DNA of 64,000 nucleotides, taken from NCBI RefSeq assembly GCF_004364315.1, contig NZ_SOBR01000001.1, positions 556,486-620,485 on the forward strand, read 5' to 3'. Positions 41,961 to 51,237 of the stretch are shown in pieces. The DNA is from Chromohalobacter marismortui (GTDB lineage Bacteria; Pseudomonadota; Gammaproteobacteria; Pseudomonadales; Halomonadaceae). Numbering within the stretch: the first letter of the stretch is position 1; every line of letters starts with the position of its first letter. The notes beneath the pieces were generated by a model. The model had not been told where the DNA came from and ran no database searches. It was given only the letters and a program-made list of their open reading frames with translations. A program made the translations under genes and the position numbers.

Positions 41961-44282
41961 ATGCCTGATAGTTCAAGAAGCCCTAAAAATCTAGCGAGAG
42001 AGTTAAAAAAAAGAATCTTTATAATGCTAGGCTGTAGTGGTAGTAAAAGCATTGGTGGTTTTAGCGATAAAAAACAAAAAAAATCAGATCAAAGTACAGA
42101 AAGCCATCTTAAAAACAAAGAACTAAAAAGAGAACAGCTCGAGATCTATAAAAAATTCTCATATTCTTATAATTTAAGAAACTTTCATTCAGCTTCAGAA
42201 ATTGCTTTGGGGATCGACTATGAAACGCTTTCTTTAAAAGAAAAGCTTGTCGTTTTGAAATGCTATTATTCAAGTGTCCACGGGGTCCTTGCTGATAAAT
42301 TGCTTGATGCGATTTGTAGAGACATCCTTCATGAGGGGGTGAAAGATAAAAAGTTATTTGTAGCACTAGTAGAGCGTGTTAATATTTCAGGGTTCAGTTT
42401 TGATAAAAAAGCATATATCATTTCAGAGTGTAAAAAAAGTATTAGCTTAGAAAGCGCCCTTGAGAAAAAACATTATTATTCGATTCTTTGGTTAGAGTAT
42501 GTGCTAAAAGAAAATGAGTGCAATTCTGCAGATCCGAAGTTGTTTTTAGAAAGTGAAGGCGTAGATATATATGACTGGGAGTTATTGGATAAATTTATTC
42601 CAGCGATGAAGTCATTCGGTCACCACGGTTTTGTTAGGGATCGGCTTATTGATCTTTACAACCAGAGTGGAGGTATAGATCAGCGTAGGTTGAAGTTTTT
42701 TGTCTCATATCTTCCTGAGTATGTTGTTCAAGAAGAAAAAATAGAGTTTTTCTTTGATGTCAACGAAAACAGTATTGCCTATCTTCCGAGTCTTTTTTCT
42801 GGTCGTAGCCTCCACAAAGATATAGATGATAAGTACAAAGAAGTTTTTGGCTACTTAGAAAACAACTTTTTAATTTTAAGTGAAGCAAATAAAGACCGTT
42901 TTCTTAGATTTCTAGTGAAGCTGGAAAAGTATGACGATATAATTTCATTTTCTCACAAGGTTAATTGTGTAGATAAGTCCCAGCCGATTTTTATTGCTAT
43001 GGGCTTTATTGCTTTTAATAATGATGACTACTTTACTGCAAGGGATTGTTTCCAAAGGGTCATAACTGAAGATCCTGCAAATACGTCGGTGGCAACAGCG
43101 ATTAGATTTGCATTGCCTCGTGTTGGTAGACCTATAAATGATATTGTAAATCTTAGGGATAAAATAGGTTATGGAACACTTGGATCAGGTAGGGTTGGAG
43201 CGCAATATTTTGGAAATGAATTAGCTGTTAGCTTGCTAATGTCAGGTTGCTATATAAAAGGCCTATACTCTAAAAGCCATTCGAAGCATTGGCTTTCGCT
43301 TAAAAGTCATTATGGAGAGCGCTTCCTTAATTACGAAAGATTAAATAAAAATTCTGATGATAATATTTTTTTAATTGCCGATGAAGGGGTTGGTGATGAA
43401 ATTAGAACTTCTCAATTCTATGGCAGGCTGTCTAGCTTTTATAGAAAAGTGACAATCACATGTGACCCAAGGCTGGTGGGAATCTTTAAAAATTCTTTTC
43501 CTAATATAGATTTTATACCTGTGTCAAGGATAAGAAAAATGTTGGAGAATTCATGCTCTATTGATGGCGTGCGCCTTGATGGTTTTGGTGAAAAAATTGC
43601 TAATTATTTAACTGAAGACTGTCGAGACCTGATGAACAATAGCGATACTATAACTTTTGGGCAAAATGTTTTTTTTAATTATATGCTTGGCGATTTGGAT
43701 AGGCCGGACCCTGGAGCATATTTAGATGTTCCGAAAGACAAAGAACATATTTATGTGGGCGAAAGTCTAAAAATCGGTATTCTTTGGAGAAGCCATATTC
43801 GATCTGGTGCAAGGAAAATAATGTACCTCGATATTGAAGACTTTGCACCACTTTTAAATATTTCTGGGATAGAAGTTTGGTCGATCCAGCACTCTATAGA
43901 TGATGATGAAATTGAATACTGTCGTAAAAAAAGTATAAATTTAATTAACGATGTGGATATGTTCAATGATTTTGAAGGCCTAGCTGGCTACCTTAAGGGC
44001 TTAGATCTGCTTATTGGAGTAAGCTCTGTGCCTATAGAATTAGGAGCTGCCTTAGGTGTTGAAACATGGATGTTAGGGTTTTCCCCGGAAAACTATTATC
44101 TGCGTACGGCAGGCGGTACTGACTCATATGACAGGCTAACGCTAAACTCTTCTGTCATTGCTCCTCCATGGATGGATTTTTCTAATCCCCGTGATGTGTG
44201 TGTCCAACAAGTCTTTGAAGAAGTTAAAAGGCTGCTTAAGATAAAAACTGAGGGTAATGTTAATGAAAAGGCAGCCGAGTAA
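41961..44282 (+). CDS. Helical-repeat protein with C-terminal GT-B glycosyltransferase-like domain
   Basis: A 773-residue protein. About residues 60-400 are a helical-repeat array (TPR-like: FIAMGFIAFNNDDYFTARDCFQRVITEDPAN). The C-terminal 350 residues resemble OGT/GT9-type GT-B enzymes: IADEGVGDEIRTSQFYGRL (about 472), TCDPRLVGIFKNSFP, ILWRSHIRSGARKIMYLDIE, EVWSIQH, GLDLLIGVSSVPIELGAALGVETWMLGF. Similar TPR-glycosyltransferases sit beside pseudaminic or sialic acid genes, so transfer of pseudaminic acid to the glycan or a protein is a reasonable guess. The gene is strongly AT-rich, unlike the pse genes before it. Confidence 0.72.
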   Translation: MPDSSRSPKNLARELKKRIFIMLGCSGSKSIGGFSDKKQKKSDQSTESHLKNKELKREQLEIYKKFSYSYNLRNFHSASEIALGIDYETLSLKEKLVVLKCYYSSVHGVLADKLLDAICRDILHEGVKDKKLFVALVERVNISGFSFDKKAYIISECKKSISLESALEKKHYYSILWLEYVLKENECNSADPKLFLESEGVDIYDWELLDKFIPAMKSFGHHGFVRDRLIDLYNQSGGIDQRRLKFFVSYLPEYVVQEEKIEFFFDVNENSIAYLPSLFSGRSLHKDIDDKYKEVFGYLENNFLILSEANKDRFLRFLVKLEKYDDIISFSHKVNCVDKSQPIFIAMGFIAFNNDDYFTARDCFQRVITEDPANTSVATAIRFALPRVGRPINDIVNLRDKIGYGTLGSGRVGAQYFGNELAVSLLMSGCYIKGLYSKSHSKHWLSLKSHYGERFLNYERLNKNSDDNIFLIADEGVGDEIRTSQFYGRLSSFYRKVTITCDPRLVGIFKNSFPNIDFIPVSRIRKMLENSCSIDGVRLDGFGEKIANYLTEDCRDLMNNSDTITFGQNVFFNYMLGDLDRPDPGAYLDVPKDKEHIYVGESLKIGILWRSHIRSGARKIMYLDIEDFAPLLNISGIEVWSIQHSIDDDEIEYCRKKSINLINDVDMFNDFEGLAGYLKGLDLLIGVSSVPIELGAALGVETWMLGFSPENYYLRTAGGTDSYDRLTLNSSVIAPPWMDFSNPRDVCVQQVFEEVKRLLKIKTEGNVNEKAAE

Positions 44283-45852
44283 TTTTATAAGAAGCATGTT
44301 ATTGCGTGTTAAGCTTAAGGTAATTAAGTCTATAGTTTACTATTTTCCTAATTTGTCTAAAGCAATAGCTTACCACGAGCAATCAACTATCAACCATATT
44401 GAAATAGTCCATCATGCTTTGTCTTTTTCTTGCGACCCTATCGCTACCCTTAATTTTTTAAGCGAAACTTCTCTCTATTCTGAGGCAGTGCTATGGGCAG
44501 GTTTTATTAAAGCATCTGAGAATAACCACTCTTTCTTTAATTGTTTGTACGAGGGTCGTGGACATATAACAGACAGGGAGTTAAGACTAAAAGTTGAAAT
44601 TAAAGGGCTACTGTCAAAAGGTTCGGTTAGCACCAGTGAGGTTAAGAATGTAATTATTAATCACAAAAAACTCATAATAAGGCCTGGAAAGTCTAATTAT
44701 TTAATATATATGGTGTCAGCGCTTATAGCTAATAAAGCGCCTGTTGAAAATGTTGATAGTTTTCTGCTAGAAATTAACTTTCGGCACTCTGAGCTGACCG
44801 ACTCCCTGAAAGTTAAGTTACTGCGTCGTGCTCAGCAGGAAGGCGAAAAAGAAATATATAAGCAATGGGAAAAAAAACTGCTCCCTTCATTACCAGGACC
44901 AGCACGACTTAAAGTTTTGTTAATGAACTCGACAATAAATAACGATAAAGAGTATGATTTTTTATTTTTCGAAAAAAGTTTCTCATCCTTACCTTTCAAA
45001 GTTTCAGAGGTATATAGGAAAGAAATAAGCCCTTTATATGAAAAGATTGCAAAGTGCGATAATTTTTTAGATGCGCGATTTGATCTAAAAAAAAGAGCGA
45101 TTTTTCAAAAAACCGTTATCGATACTGTTGCTTCTGGTAGATCTTTATCTTACATCAGGTTGGGCGATGGTGAATGTTATGGTTTTTCTGATAATATTAA
45201 CGTGGATGAGCAAGGGGTAATTCGGCAAGAAAAACATTGGTGGGGTGAGCAGCTTGATCATTCATTACGGCAGAAGATTAAGCTTCAATTCATAAAGTCG
45301 ATTGAAAGTGCTGATATAATAGGAGTTCCTACCGTTCTCCGGCTGATTAAAGATTTCAATATTTCCAAGAGAGATGAGTACCCAGTCAATTCCCTTATTT
45401 CAAGAATATTTTGTGTAATGAAAGCGTCAAGTTTATATCTAAATAAAAAGAAAATAGTAGAGGACCAAAGCAATCTGTTTCTTTTTGATCCTGAATTTAT
45501 TGATCGTTTGTTTAGTGTGGCGGATAAGGTTTGTGTTGTGTCTGGAATAAAATCAAAGTTGATAGAGGCTTGGGCTCCAGAGCCATCCAAACTCCAGTGT
45601 GTCGAAATTCCAACTCATCGCTTGCTGCGTGACGAAAGTGTTGGCAGTCAAACTCAAGGACTTTTGCCATATGTATATGAAAAATACATGGAGTCAATCA
45701 GAACTCATGCAGGAGAAAAAGTCGTTTTTTTAGTTTCTGGTGGTTTTATAGGGAAAATTTTTATCGCTGAAGCTGCTAGTCATGGAGCAGTAGCTTTGGA
45801 TATCGGTCAAACACTCGTCTCCTTAGTTGATGGCAAGAGAGTAAGTGAATGA
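44263..45852 (+). CDS. GT-D-type glycosyltransferase with unknown N-terminal helical domain
   Basis: About 529 residues. The C-terminal part (about 285-529) carries SYIRLGDGECYGFSD, VFLVSGGFIGKIFIAEAASHGAVALDIGQ and adjoining motifs of the GT-D fold (DUF1792-like) glycosyltransferases known from glycosylation of serine-rich adhesins. The N-terminal 280 residues are helical without a recognised family. ATG 44263 lies 7 nt from GAGGGT; ATG 44257 is too close to it. It overlaps the previous gene by 20 bp and the next by 4 bp, and is AT-rich. Confidence 0.7.
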   Translation: MKRQPSNFIRSMLLRVKLKVIKSIVYYFPNLSKAIAYHEQSTINHIEIVHHALSFSCDPIATLNFLSETSLYSEAVLWAGFIKASENNHSFFNCLYEGRGHITDRELRLKVEIKGLLSKGSVSTSEVKNVIINHKKLIIRPGKSNYLIYMVSALIANKAPVENVDSFLLEINFRHSELTDSLKVKLLRRAQQEGEKEIYKQWEKKLLPSLPGPARLKVLLMNSTINNDKEYDFLFFEKSFSSLPFKVSEVYRKEISPLYEKIAKCDNFLDARFDLKKRAIFQKTVIDTVASGRSLSYIRLGDGECYGFSDNINVDEQGVIRQEKHWWGEQLDHSLRQKIKLQFIKSIESADIIGVPTVLRLIKDFNISKRDEYPVNSLISRIFCVMKASSLYLNKKKIVEDQSNLFLFDPEFIDRLFSVADKVCVVSGIKSKLIEAWAPEPSKLQCVEIPTHRLLRDESVGSQTQGLLPYVYEKYMESIRTHAGEKVVFLVSGGFIGKIFIAEAASHGAVALDIGQTLVSLVDGKRVSE

Positions 45853-47108
45853 GTTTTTTATGCTTCACCAAGTTTTTTTTAAAAGGGCTGAAACGGAATT
45901 TTAAAATCATACGCTATGGGGATGCACCAGAGATTTATAATACAACTGCGGTTGTGGAGCGTTATGCTTTTGCTGCACCTAACCTGACTGGTTTTTCCCT
46001 TTCTATTAAAGAGCTTGGTAAGCACCTATTAAGCAAAAACTTAAAGGTGTATGATATGCCTGAATCTCCATTTATATACTGTGGAGGATCAGTAAATAAT
46101 GAGCGCGAGTTTTATTTCTTTTCACAATTGATGCTAGATGAGCTATCTATAAATAATTATAGGCGCGAAGAAAATCTTTCATTTGTCCCTACGAAGAAGG
46201 TAAAGAAAACTAAATTCGATTATATTCTATCTCTTTACTTGTTTGTTTTATGTTTCTTTTATTTGTTCCGGATTAAGCTTGGGCCTGTTTCTTTAAAATA
46301 CCTTATAACATATTCTAAAGTTTTTTTAAATCTTTATACAAGTACTCGTCGTCAAAATATTAGTGCTAGTGTATTAGTTGTAGCTAACGATCATACAGAC
46401 TTTCCAGTTGTGGCTTCGATGGTTATGCAGTACTGGAGAAAGCCGGTGGTTTATGTACAGCATGCGGAAGTTTCAGGTTCATTTCCACCGTTAGACTTTG
46501 ATGTGTCTATACTTAGAAACAAAAAAACGCTGGATGTTTACAGCGATATCGGAAAGGTTTCCGGTAGTACCTATATCGTACCCCGTTGCCAAGAGTTACA
46601 AAGCCTTTCTGAATTGTTTAGCGTGCATGTTGAAGCCCGCCAGATTGTAATATACCTAAGCTCAGTTTTTAGCCAATGTGCCGTTCAAGCGTGCATTGAT
46701 GAGCTGAAGAAAAATGGAGGAGTTGCTAGTGTTGGCGTTAAGCCTCATCCTAGGGCAGATCGTGACTTTCTAACCACACTAGAAAATGTTAATATTTATG
46801 ACTCTATTCCATCGTTTAAGCATGTAGCCCTTGTTCCAAATTCTTCGGTTGTGATTGAATTGTTAGAGTCGGGTGTACCGGTCTTTCAATATTTTGGGCT
46901 TGATGATATTAAGAGAGATTACTATGGCTTTGTAAATGAGGAAATTGCTCCAGAAGTTTCTCTCAATAATTTAAGCGAGCCGTTCTGGAAACTAGAGTTT
47001 TACGATGAAGACTGGTTGTCGAGATTTTCTGAATATAGTCCCTCAGTGAATGAGTCCTGGAGAAAAGACTTGGCGGGGCTAATTTCTAAGATGAAAAGTT
47101 ACATGTGA
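45849..47108 (+). CDS. Putative GT-B glycosyltransferase (KPHPR-type)
   Basis: A 419-residue protein. The segment VLVVANDHTDFPVVASMVMQYWRKPVVYVQHAEVSG and the later GVKPHPRADRDFL and HVALVPNSSVVIELLESGVPVFQYFG follow the pattern of GT-B capsule enzymes. In these (sialyl-, Kdo- and glycerophosphotransferases) a KPHP motif contacts the CMP/CDP donor. A CMP-sugar donor such as CMP-pseudaminic acid would fit, and this is a second candidate for the Pse transferase. One hydrophobic stretch (FDYILSLYLFVLCFFYLFRI) may anchor it to the membrane. Confidence 0.62.
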   Translation: MSFLCFTKFFLKGLKRNFKIIRYGDAPEIYNTTAVVERYAFAAPNLTGFSLSIKELGKHLLSKNLKVYDMPESPFIYCGGSVNNEREFYFFSQLMLDELSINNYRREENLSFVPTKKVKKTKFDYILSLYLFVLCFFYLFRIKLGPVSLKYLITYSKVFLNLYTSTRRQNISASVLVVANDHTDFPVVASMVMQYWRKPVVYVQHAEVSGSFPPLDFDVSILRNKKTLDVYSDIGKVSGSTYIVPRCQELQSLSELFSVHVEARQIVIYLSSVFSQCAVQACIDELKKNGGVASVGVKPHPRADRDFLTTLENVNIYDSIPSFKHVALVPNSSVVIELLESGVPVFQYFGLDDIKRDYYGFVNEEIAPEVSLNNLSEPFWKLEFYDEDWLSRFSEYSPSVNESWRKDLAGLISKMKSYM

Positions 47109-47117
47109 CATTTTTTG

Positions 47118-48272
47118 ATGGAGAGATTTTTGGTTTCCTCAATTTTAAAGAATCTTTGGATCCGAACTCCTTCTTTTAGGGGGGCTTTTTTTAAGCCAAA
47201 AAAGAAAACATATTTGTTTCTCCCTATCAATGGCGCTGGCCTTGGGCATTTAACACGTTCACTTGCTGTCGCCCATAGACTTCGTGTTGAGCAGCCAGAC
47301 TGTGAAATAGTTTTTTTGACTACTAGCATAGGGGTGGCTCTGGTACACAAGGAAGGTTTTCAGTGTCACCATATTCCACCATCTAAATTGCTTGATGCAG
47401 ATGCCATTACTTGGAATAAACTATTTTATCGCTCACTCGTCAATGTGCTGAGCATACACCGCCCTCAATGTCTTGTATTCGACGGCACAACACCTTATCT
47501 CGGTTTGAGAAAGGTTATGAATATTTACCCAAAGCTTAAGTGCGTTTGGATAAAAAGAGGGCTGTATAAAGAAAGCGTTAATCAAGATAGAATAAAAACT
47601 TTTTTTTTAGAGTTTTCTATGGTTATTTCACCTGGAGAGCTTGCTAAAGAAGCTGATGCAAGAGTAGATGAGGTGGCGGGCAATAAAATATTCTCGGTTC
47701 ATGATGTAAATCCAATATCTTTGCTGGATAGTGGCGATTTGCTAGATCGTGATCTTGCCCGTGATGTTTTGCGTATCCCAAAAGGAAAGTTGTGTGCTTA
47801 TGTACAGTTGGGTGCAGGAAATATTAATGGCATAGACGATGTGCAGCAGAAGATTATCGATGACTTAAGGGCAAAAGATATACTAGTCGTTTTAGGGCGA
47901 TCTCCAATAGCGTTAAATACGAAGCCTGATCTGCGAGCAGATTCTGTGATTGTCGATTATCCTAATAGTAAGTATTTTCGCGCATTTGATTTTGCAGTCC
48001 TTGCCGGTGGTTATAACTCAGTATGTGAAGCGGTGACGCTTGGTTTGCCAGCACTATTTATACCGAATGCTGAAACTGGTGCTGATGATCAGTTAAAAAG
48101 AGTTCGGCAAGCACTTGATTTTGGACCTTATGAGGTCATGGTTGAGTATTCTCAAGATGTTCTTGACTTGGCTGTGAATCGCCTATTGGAAAATGGGTGC
48201 CAACATCGTGATTTCACGATTACGAATGGGGCCGTAGCTGCTGCTAGTTTGATTGCGCAGTGTAGTGTTTAA
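47118..48272 (+). CDS. MurG/GT28-like glycosyltransferase
   Basis: A protein of about 384 residues. An N-terminal TYLFLPINGAGLGHLTRSLAVAHRL and a C-terminal FDFAVLAGGYNSVCEAVTLGLPALFIPN (with later AETGADDQLKR) are the donor and acceptor signatures of GT28-like enzymes such as MurG. It probably adds a UDP-activated sugar at the cytoplasmic face. ATG 47118 is used; the in-frame TTG at 47115 is less likely. The gene is AT-rich. Confidence 0.75.
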   Translation: MERFLVSSILKNLWIRTPSFRGAFFKPKKKTYLFLPINGAGLGHLTRSLAVAHRLRVEQPDCEIVFLTTSIGVALVHKEGFQCHHIPPSKLLDADAITWNKLFYRSLVNVLSIHRPQCLVFDGTTPYLGLRKVMNIYPKLKCVWIKRGLYKESVNQDRIKTFFLEFSMVISPGELAKEADARVDEVAGNKIFSVHDVNPISLLDSGDLLDRDLARDVLRIPKGKLCAYVQLGAGNINGIDDVQQKIIDDLRAKDILVVLGRSPIALNTKPDLRADSVIVDYPNSKYFRAFDFAVLAGGYNSVCEAVTLGLPALFIPNAETGADDQLKRVRQALDFGPYEVMVEYSQDVLDLAVNRLLENGCQHRDFTITNGAVAAASLIAQCSV

Positions 48273-48292
48273 ATCATCATTTGGATAAATAA

Positions 48293-50011
48293 ATGAAGAG
48301 TACTTTTTATTCTGTTGGGCGAGCTCTTCGTTGGTCGGTGACACTGAGTCGAAAGTTTATTTTTGTAGTTCCTTGGTTTACGCTGCTAGCAGTTGTTTCT
48401 AGCATTTTTACTCAATTTTTTATGCTAGCTGGTTTTTTGCTGCCACTGAAGGTCATCCTCCTTTTAGGTAGTGAATCTGTACCTGGCTATTTCCCCTCCA
48501 GTTTTCAGGTTTTTGGTCGGGATGGCTTAGTATTGATACTGAGCTTGGCTTCAGTATGTTTTTACTTAGCTCACCTTCTGACAGGGAAAATTGTTGATTT
48601 TGCGTCTGATAGAGCTTGTAAGACTTTGTTGGGCCGAAGTAAAAAGCTAGCTATTTTTGAAAATCAACAGGAGATCGCATCTAAGGGGTATGCTCGGTAC
48701 AGCCAAAATTTGGCTACTATCGGTTTTGTCTCATTATGTTTGTTGGTTCTGGCGTGGCTTTATTACGAAGTTGCAATTGTCATCGTAGCATATGTAATGT
48801 TATGTGTAATATTGTCCTGCGTCGTTTCTGCTTTCTCTAACTCTTTTTATCATAAGCTCTCAAGTGACCTAGGAGCAGTTTCGAAGTTGCTCGGCAGTTG
48901 TGGCTTCCTTTTATCATTCTCTTATATTGTTTTAGATCACTTGCTTGGTGCCCCATCAGGTATTTTGGTGTCGGTTGTAGCCTTGTTATTAACAAGGCAG
49001 ACGTTTGGGCGTCTTGCAGGCTTTGCCAAAGATATACAAGGGGTATATGAGCAAAGAGCACAGTTAAGAGCGCTTTTTTTTCATGGCCACACCTTTTCTC
49101 AAGAACCTGCCTCCAGGAGCAAGGGGATTTGGCACTTGGTTGACCCTATAGCTCGTGATGCTTGGGTGGAGAAAGTTTTAGTTGACATACTTGATACTGA
49201 CGCGTTTAAGGCTGAGATTGAATGGCTAGATATAGGATTGCCCGATATCATTTGTTTTCACGTAGATGTAACCGCTGAGGATGCGCGTTTACAATATGTA
49301 ATGAAGCTATTTAATAATAACCGTTCTGCATGGGCCAAGCATGAGGCAACACTTCTATCTAGCCAGAGTTCTCTTCCAACGGTTCCTTTGGTTAAGCTTT
49401 CTTTGGTAGAGGGAGTTCATTGCCATGTTTTTGAAGTTACGGGCCTTAAGCAGTGTGGAAAAAAAGAGACAATTAAGCTGTCCGATAGTTTTCGTATGAT
49501 GCTTATGAGCACGAAACCAGACCCAAGCATTATCTCTTTATACGAACGCTCTCATCCGATGCTATGGCAACGTATAGAGAATCAGTCAATAATTCACATG
49601 AGATATTTGCTTGATAAGCTTGCCAATCAAGAAGATATAGATTGTTTTCTTTTTAAGTTGAATGATATGAAGGAGAAGTTGCGTTGTTTGCCATTGGCCA
49701 TAAACACTACAGATATAAAGCCAGGCATGATGTGGAAAAATGCTTGCGGAGAACACTTTCTAGTTAATTGGACTAAGTGGGTGGTTGAGCCTATTGGCGC
49801 TAAAATTTCTATTCCGTTTTTAAGTGAGTCTGATTTTTTTGATAGTGCTAAAGATGTTTCTTCGAAGCGTTTAGATGCAAAGGGAGTGGAGCCGGAGCAG
49901 ATAAAGTTTTCTGCGTTAATATCAGAGTTTGAAACCCGTTTGCAGCGCGGTCGTTATATTGAGGCTGATGCACTGATATCTGAAATACTTTTGCACCTAA
50001 ATGATGATTGA
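48293..50011 (+). CDS. ABC-exporter-like membrane domain fused to degenerate APH-type kinase domain
   Basis: The 572-residue protein has an unusual architecture. Residues about 20-240 hold about six membrane segments with the feel of an ABC-exporter membrane domain, ending LLLTRQTFGRLAGFAKDIQG...YEQRAQLRALF, the usual approach to the ATPase. No Walker A, Walker B or ABC signature follows. Instead residues about 270-530 resemble an aminoglycoside-phosphotransferase/choline-kinase fold: VMKLFNNNRSAWAKHEATLL, then INTTDIKPGMMWKNACGEHF and LVNW. There the expected HGDxHPGN and IDW read TTDIKPGM and VNW, so the catalytic Asp is kept but both Mg-binding residues are changed. It lies among glycosyltransferase genes. 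Its role, perhaps sensing or regulating export, is unknown. Confidence 0.6.
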   Translation: MKSTFYSVGRALRWSVTLSRKFIFVVPWFTLLAVVSSIFTQFFMLAGFLLPLKVILLLGSESVPGYFPSSFQVFGRDGLVLILSLASVCFYLAHLLTGKIVDFASDRACKTLLGRSKKLAIFENQQEIASKGYARYSQNLATIGFVSLCLLVLAWLYYEVAIVIVAYVMLCVILSCVVSAFSNSFYHKLSSDLGAVSKLLGSCGFLLSFSYIVLDHLLGAPSGILVSVVALLLTRQTFGRLAGFAKDIQGVYEQRAQLRALFFHGHTFSQEPASRSKGIWHLVDPIARDAWVEKVLVDILDTDAFKAEIEWLDIGLPDIICFHVDVTAEDARLQYVMKLFNNNRSAWAKHEATLLSSQSSLPTVPLVKLSLVEGVHCHVFEVTGLKQCGKKETIKLSDSFRMMLMSTKPDPSIISLYERSHPMLWQRIENQSIIHMRYLLDKLANQEDIDCFLFKLNDMKEKLRCLPLAINTTDIKPGMMWKNACGEHFLVNWTKWVVEPIGAKISIPFLSESDFFDSAKDVSSKRLDAKGVEPEQIKFSALISEFETRLQRGRYIEADALISEILLHLNDD

Positions 50012-50031
50012 ATTTTTTATTTGGAGCTTTT

Positions 50032-51237
50032 GTGCCTCGCATTGCAATGTTTGTTTGGAATGATGTTAGAAACGATGCTCGTGTGCTGAATGAGGCTAAA
50101 ACTCTCGCTTCTGCTGGCTACGAGGTATATGTGCATGGCCTTTACACTGATGGTGTTACGCCTAGGGTAGAAAACGTAGCGCCGGGTGTGGTAATTGTTA
50201 GACATGGTTACCAGCAAGGCATCCGGCATTCAAAACCAAAAAAGCATACAGTAAACCGAAATGGTTTTGAGTTGTTCGTGTTGATGGCTAGCCGCATTTT
50301 TACACATATGGGGGTTTTGCTAAGCTTTTTAAAACAACGGCCATTAGTTATACATGCGCATGATGTGAATGTCTTGCCTACTGCTTGGTTAGCGGCATGT
50401 ATTTGTCGGTCAAAGCTTATATATGATGCTCATGAGATAAGCTCTGGCCGTGAAGGTTATCGGAAAATTGGTCGTCTTGTCGCATGGATTGAGAAGAAGC
50501 TGATGCCTAAAGCTGGAGGGACAATTACGACTACCGAAGCCAGGGCGAAATTTTTTGCGCGTGCTTATAAGATACCAAGGTCACTAGTATTACAGAACCG
50601 CCCTAGGCTAGTGTCTGTTCGAGAAAATAACCGTATTCGGGAAGTTTTGGGCTTATCACATTCTTACCCGATAATAATTTACCAAGGTGGGCAACAGCCA
50701 GGTCGGGGCCTTGAACGTTTAGTAAAATGTGCTTCGGATGTACCTGATGCCTACTTTGTTTTTGTAGGAGGCGGCAGCCTTCATGATGAGCTGAAGATTC
50801 TTACCCAATCATTGGGTTTAGGGAGTCGTGTTTTTTTTATTCCGACGGTGTCGCTTGAAGAGCTTCCCAAATATACAGCCTCTGCCGATATAGGTATCCA
50901 GCCTATCGAAAACACCTGCTTGAATCACTTTACGACTGACTCCAACAAGTTGTTCGAGTACGTCATCGCCGGCTTGCCGGTCATTGCAAGTCGGTTGCCC
51001 GAGATCGGTAAGGTGGTGCGTAAGCATGACTTGGGAATATTAGTCTCTCCTGGCGATACTGAATCTTTGAGCTGCGCCATCAGAAAGTTGGTGAACGATT
51101 CTGAGTTGCGCTCAAGGTATCGTGCCAACGCTGTGCAGGCGGCACAAACTCTTAACTGGGAAACTCAGGAGCAAGGCTTGTTAGACTTTTATGCAAAGAT
51201 ATTGTCAGATCGGAGCATTGGGGAGTCACGCCCGTGA
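50032..51237 (+). CDS. GT4-family glycosyltransferase
   Basis: A protein of about 401 residues with a GT-B fold. It has an N-terminal domain with RNDARVLNEAKTLASAGYEV and HAHDVNVLP, and a GT4 C-terminal domain with YQGGQQPGRGLERLV, FVGGGSLHDELKILTQSLGLGSRVFF, GIQPIENTCLNHFTTDSNKLFEYVIAGLPVIAS. GTG 50032, 5 nt after TTGGAG, is the probable start. From about 50930 the DNA turns from AT-rich to GC-rich within the gene. Confidence 0.85.
   Translation: MPRIAMFVWNDVRNDARVLNEAKTLASAGYEVYVHGLYTDGVTPRVENVAPGVVIVRHGYQQGIRHSKPKKHTVNRNGFELFVLMASRIFTHMGVLLSFLKQRPLVIHAHDVNVLPTAWLAACICRSKLIYDAHEISSGREGYRKIGRLVAWIEKKLMPKAGGTITTTEARAKFFARAYKIPRSLVLQNRPRLVSVRENNRIREVLGLSHSYPIIIYQGGQQPGRGLERLVKCASDVPDAYFVFVGGGSLHDELKILTQSLGLGSRVFFIPTVSLEELPKYTASADIGIQPIENTCLNHFTTDSNKLFEYVIAGLPVIASRLPEIGKVVRKHDLGILVSPGDTESLSCAIRKLVNDSELRSRYRANAVQAAQTLNWETQEQGLLDFYAKILSDRSIGESRP

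Noticed and set aside
48293..50011. Calling this gene an ABC-type flippase
   Set aside because: The membrane half is exporter-like, but no Walker A, Walker B or signature motif of an ABC ATPase is present.
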